A stretch of 64,000 nucleotides of DNA from Cladorhizidae sp. MBARI D1340-BT2. Taxonomy: Eukaryota > Porifera > Demospongiae > Poecilosclerida > Cladorhizidae. The position numbers and the translations under genes were made by a program. The number at the start of each line of letters is the position of its first letter. The stretch's first letter is position 1. The DNA is taken from assembly GCA_028752905.1 (NCBI GenBank), contig JAQNBH010000004.1:31734975-31798974 (forward strand), in the 5' to 3' direction. This document shows, one piece after another, positions 1-64,000 of the stretch. The notes beneath the pieces are model-generated. The model made no database searches. It had not been told where the DNA came from and saw only the letters and a list, made by a program, of their open reading frames with translations.

Positions 1-190
1 AGCTAGCGGTGAGAAAGATGGTCCCAATATCAGACATGTACTGTACCTAGGGAAGTGCCAAGGCTGGGTCCACTTCCCTGAACTTCAAATATCTCGGGAG
101 AGATTTCCAGCACTCCTAGAGGCAAGCTCTCTTCCCTCCCCTGCCTGGTATGTCTGCACGAGCAGTAGCCAATGATACCACCTTACCTTA
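1..190 (+). mobile_element. Dispersed transposon fragment, second copy at 53710-53885
   Basis: This stretch is about 90% identical to 53710-53885, beginning agctagcggtgagaaagatg and ending near ccaatgatacca. In the second copy it continues an open reading frame (RKMVPISDMYC...) that starts at 53481, so it is the 3' part of a degraded transposon coding region. In this copy an extra segment after gtacct shifts the frame. The family is not identified. It is cut by the window edge. Confidence 0.6.
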
Positions 191-663
191 TTAAATTTAT
201 GTTCAATTTTTTTTTTTTTTTTTAAAGTTTCGTAGATAAGTGACTAAATTTTATTTAATCAACAATGAAGATTTTCCAGATGTATGGTGACTAATAGGTC
301 AGCTCCTGCGAGGAGGAGGGGGGTGGAGATATTCGCGGGTTTGGAAGTCACACCATGCTCTACTGTTCTTTGATCACAGCCTTTTACTGTTGGATTGGAT
401 TTTATGTGTGAAAAAAATGAATTTAATTAAGCAGCCCTAAATATACCCTCAGGCTGGTGATATTGGTGGACACTTGTGGACACTTGTTATAGAAACAATG
501 GACTCCATTAGTGCTACATCCTGAGTACATAGGCCAACAGGAGAAGTGAAGCCGCTCACTGTACCTCTTCCAAAAGGAGACGGTGACAGCTCCACTTCAA
601 TGCCAAACGTTGGTGAAATGGGATGCCACTTATAATGAACACACAACTTAAAGGGTAATAAAA
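191..663. other. Intronic DNA, no gene recognised
   Basis: There is a T-rich run at 210-224 and mixed sequence. Short open frames exist on both strands near 449-646, but no splice-flanked exon or known domain was seen. The words around 520-580 loosely resemble 50960-51020 (shared ggccaacag plus following bases), possibly an old dispersed repeat. Confidence 0.4.
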
Positions 664-1190
<527 letters not shown>

Positions 1191-1331
1191 GTTGTAGATT
1201 ATATTATACTACCCCTCAACTAAGAACTTGTCTAGAAACCAATTAAACGCTTACCTTATTTGTGGTTTGTTGTAATAATTATATTTATATTTATATTCAT
1301 ATTAGTATCTTAAACAAATTCTATACAATGA

Positions 1332-1502
1332 GCTTCAGTTTCCTACAAGGATCAGCTCCGTTGAAGTAAGCAAATAAAAGCCAGGCAGGCTTCAGTTCCC
1401 TACAAGGATCAGCTCCATTGAAGTAAGCAAATAAAAGCCACGCAGGCTTCAGTTTCCTACAAGGATCAGCTCCGTTGAAGTGAGCAAATAAAAGCCACCC
1501 AG
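1332..1502. repeat. 57-bp tandem repeat, 3 copies
   Basis: Three head-to-tail units start at 1332, 1389 and 1446, each beginning gcttcagtt and carrying aaggatcagctcc and gcaaataaaagcca. Copies differ at only a few bases. The array lies beyond the last identified exon of the USP40-like gene. Confidence 0.95.
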
Positions 1503-1947
1503 AGCTACTTCGTTATTTGTCAACAACAAAACTTACAGCAAAGAAATCCACCCAAGGAGCGCCTTCTTGCTCAAGAGCGAAGGCATTCAGAATGGTTCCA
1601 GGTAAGCATAGGTGCCTGTGCAGCTTTCCACCGAAGAAGAACTTCCAGAGTAGCACAAGAGAGGAGGAGACCTTCATGAAGGCAGTTGCGAATGTTGGCC
1701 ATTAAAAAACACATTAATTTTGCTCACTCGTCCTGTCCAACTGGAAGTCAAGTATTTTAAATCAATAGAGCGTCCATTGGGTGTGTACCTCCCAACAGTG
1801 GATGCGTCATAGAGATTCTTCGATTTTAATTCCCCCGATGACGTTTGAGTTTGGGCCAAATGACGCTATGGTGTTAGCTTCTGGAGGGCGTTTGCGAAAT
1901 AGAGAAATTAATTCACCCTGAAAACAATTCCACCTCTTCTTCCATAC
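1503..1947. other. Intronic or downstream DNA, no gene recognised
   Basis: No repeat or known domain was seen. The minus-strand frame of the neighbouring exon stays open to about 1807, so the exon end chosen at 1948 (CAG before GTATGG) is the likely but not the only possible boundary. Confidence 0.35.
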
Positions 1948-61464
<59,517 letters not shown>

Positions 61465-61549
61465 CTGAGCACATGCAGTGTGTGTGGTTAGCAACAATTA
61501 ATGCACAGTGTGAACTGTCAATGCTCCAAGCACTAAGTTCATTGTGTCC

Positions 61550-61570
61550 CCCCCCCCCCCCCCCCCCCCA
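61550..61570. repeat. Poly(C) tract
   Basis: About 20 C between exon 1 and the 32-bp satellite. Confidence 0.9.
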
Positions 61571-61579
61571 CTCCCTGAC

Positions 61580-62095
61580 AAGCATGTGATAATAGGGCTA
61601 GGGCACATGACAAGCATGTGATCATAGGGATAGGGCACATGACAAGCATGTGATCATAGGGCTAGGGCACATGACAAGCATGTGATCATAGGGCTAGGGC
61701 ACATGACAAGCATGTGATCATAGGTCTAGGGCACATGACAAGCATGTGATCATAGGGCTAGGGCACATGACAAGAATGTGATAATAGAGCTAGGGCATAT
61801 GACAAGAATGTGATAATAGGGCTAGGTCACATGACAACTTACAGGGCTAGGGCACACGACAAGCATGTGATAATAGGGCTAGGGCACATGACAAGCATGT
61901 GATCATAGGGCTAGGGCACATGACAAGCATGTGATCATAGGGCTAGGGCACATGACAAGAATGTGATAATAGGGCTAGGTCACATGACAACTTACAGGGC
62001 TAGGGCACATGACAAGCATGTGATAATAGGGCTAGGGCACATGACAAGAACGTCCTCAAGGCTAGGTCACATGACAAGAATGTCCTCATAAGGCT
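61580..62095. repeat. 32-bp satellite, about 16 copies
   Basis: The unit is gggctagggcacatgacaag then catgtgatcata. Each full unit contains CACATG-N5-CATGTG, an inverted pair. Two larger blocks (61740-61850 and 61930-62010) are duplicates that share a shortened unit with cttacagg. Confidence 0.95.
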
Positions 62096-62182
62096 AGGAC
62101 TAGAGATGCAGGAATGTGAATGAGCTTTCTAACAAAATGATTATTATTTGCTAACAGGCATGCACACAATAGTTGCACAGGA

Positions 62183-62535
62183 TCACCAGATCTCAAACAG
62201 GTGACAATTATTGATAACAGCAGTGTTTGTGCACCAGCTATCGTCCTCCGTCGTCATAATTCCATGATCAGCTTCATCGCTTGTGAAGGGACCATCAGTC
62301 CCTCCCACCTTTTTTCTGTGGAGTTTGGCCATCTCACTGACGCTGTCTGCTGCAGCACTTTCTGTTATTTGCCCGGGCTTTAAACAGCGAATGCTGTCAC
62401 CATGTGACCATCTGTCTCGACTGAAGTGCCGCAACTTTTGAAGGATTTGATTATCACTTCAGATTGCCAAGCTTTCTCCACCCACTTCAAACAGAGCATT
62501 TTCTCGGGAGCTTTCATACGTCCTGCCGGTGCGTG
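62183..62535 (-). pseudogene. Unassigned transposon-like coding fragment
   Basis: The minus frame reads TGRTYESSRENALFEVGGES, then after one stop SDNQILQKLRHFSRDRWSHG and DSIRCLKPGQITESAAADS. It is protein-like over more than 110 codons with a single in-frame stop, and does not match USP40. The family is unknown to me. Confidence 0.4.
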
Positions 62536-62611
62536 GTCTAATTAAGGATGCGTGCTATTTCATTTGAGATAATGAATGATGCGGTTTAATCAAGTAAAAT
62601 ACAGTTATTAC

Positions 62612-62690
62612 AATACCTTCTCAATTATCAACTTTAAATTTACTCTATCGAAATTTCGACTAGAGGCTTCATCAGGAATAATGATTTCTT
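62612..62690 (-). ncRNA. Hammerhead-ribozyme-like motif, copy 5 (stem II shortened)
   Basis: On the minus strand CTGATGA (62675-62669), an 11-nt segment and GAAA (62657-62654), followed by the same 45-nt flank as the other copies (agagtaaatttaaagttgat...). The shortened stem II leaves little pairing, so this copy is probably inactive. Confidence 0.45.
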
Positions 62691-62875
62691 TTTAAAAACT
62701 GCATGCTCAACGTAGTGGACTTACGTGTATATACAAGCATACCCTGGTGGTGAGGTGTATTTGAAGTGTTGCAGACCTACATGTAGTGTATGTACACACA
62801 AGCACGGGTTACGTGTATTCGAAGATTTAAACATTTGTTGATGATGACTGCGCAGAAGGGTTCAAGGGGTAGCTA

Positions 62876-64000
62876 GTGTATAGTTGGAATCATCAAGCCT
62901 ACATACTTGGGGGGGTATTCTAGTGTATAGTTGGAATCATCAAGCCTACATACTTGGGGGGGGGGGGGTATTCTAGTGTATAGTGGGAATCATCAAGCCT
63001 ACATACTTGGGGGGGGGGGGGGGGGGGGTATTCTAGTGTATAGTGGGAATCATCAAGCCTACATACTTGGGGGGTATTCTAGTGTATAGTTGGAATCATC
63101 AAGCCTGCATACTTGGGGGGTATTCTAGTGTATAGTTGGAATCATCAAGCCTACATACTTGGGGGGGTATTCTAGTGTATAGTTGGAATCATCAAACCTA
63201 CATACTTGGGGGGGGTATTCTAGTGTATAGTTGGAATCATCAAGCCTACATAGTTGGGGGGTATTCTAGTGTATAGTTGGAATCATCAAGCCTGCATTAC
63301 TTGGGGGGGTATTCCAGTGTATAGTTGGAATCATCAAGCCTGCATACTTGGGGGGGTATTCTAGTGTATAGTTGGAATCATCAAGCTTGGGGGGGTATTC
63401 TAGTGTATAGTTGGAATCATCAAGCCTACATACTTGGGGGGGTATTCTAGTGTATAGTTGGAATCATCAAGCCTGCATACTTGGGGGGGTATTCTAGTGT
63501 ATAGTTGGAATCATCAAGCCTACATACTTGGGGGGTATTCTAGTGCATAGTTGGAATCATCAAGCCTACATACTTGGGGGGGTATTCTAGTGTATAGTTG
63601 GAATCATCAAGCCTGCATACTTGGGGGGGGGGGTATTCTAGTGTATAGTTGGAATCATCAAGCCTGCATACTTGGGGGGGTATTCTAGTGTATAGTTGGA
63701 ATCATCAAGCCTGCATACTTGGGGGGGTATTCTAGTGTATAGTTGGAATCATCAAGCCTGCATACTTGGGGGGGTATTCTAGTGTATAGTTGGAATCATC
63801 AAGCCTGCATACTTGGGGGGGTATTCTAGTGTATAGTTGAAATCATCAAGCCTACATACTTGGGGGGGTATTCTAGTGCATAGTGGGAATCATCAAGCCT
63901 GCATACTTGGGGGGGGGGTATTCTAGTGTATAGTTGGAATCATCAAGCCTGCATACTTGGGGGGGGTATTCTAGTGTATAGTTGGAATCATCAAGCCTAC
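62876..64000. repeat. About 48-bp satellite with variable poly(G), at least 23 copies, runs off the window
   Basis: The unit is tattctagtgtatagttgga, atcatcaagcctacatactt and a G run. The G run varies from 6 to about 20 while the rest is nearly constant, which makes the poly(G) the fastest-changing part. Confidence 0.97.

Overview
The window is animal nuclear DNA, probably from a non-bilaterian invertebrate such as a sponge. That placement is an inference from gene structure and transposon content, not proven. There are no bacterial operons. It has short exons with GT-AG introns, a metazoan deubiquitinase gene, several metazoan transposon classes and a very high load of tandem repeats (about 20 kb, roughly a third of the window).

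One gene runs right to left on the minus strand across the whole window and off both ends. I could chain fifteen coding exons between 61464 and 1948. Every splice phase agrees, the joined exons total 1956 nt (652 codons), and they follow the order of the USP40 ubiquitin-specific protease family. In order they encode the catalytic His box, an insertion inside the catalytic domain, the final WFEFND box of that domain, and a series of ubiquitin-like segments. The Cys box would lie right of the window and the C-terminus left of it.

Nearly everything else is intron filling. Most introns carry their own private satellite (units of 25, 27, 29, 30, 32, 39, 40, 44, 46, 47, about 48 and 57 bp), and several arrays start within 0-70 bases of a splice site.

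Mobile elements, left to right: a complete young Ty3/gypsy-type LTR retrotransposon (4174-9659) inserted in a degraded Mutator-like transposase gene; a 650-bp foldback; a pogo-like MITE inside a satellite (15421-15977); a hAT remnant; a gag remnant; a TAA-flanked MITE; a TTAA-flanked piggyBac (30733-32969); a LINE remnant; an old LTR retrotransposon (39440-44354) with a Tigger derivative inside it; a second pogo-like MITE (45825-46377); another foldback (54381-54879); and five copies of a repeat with a hammerhead-ribozyme-like core.

The most interesting points are these. The 145-bp-LTR retrotransposon looks self-primed: its predicted RNA 5' end is exactly complementary to the 14 bases after the 5' LTR. 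A hammerhead-like repeat family recurs in the right half. The 25-bp satellite appears to have grown from an exon/5'-splice-site junction of the USP40-like gene. Tandem expansions also arose inside transposon coding sequence, including a retroviral-type protease active site and a LINE reverse transcriptase.
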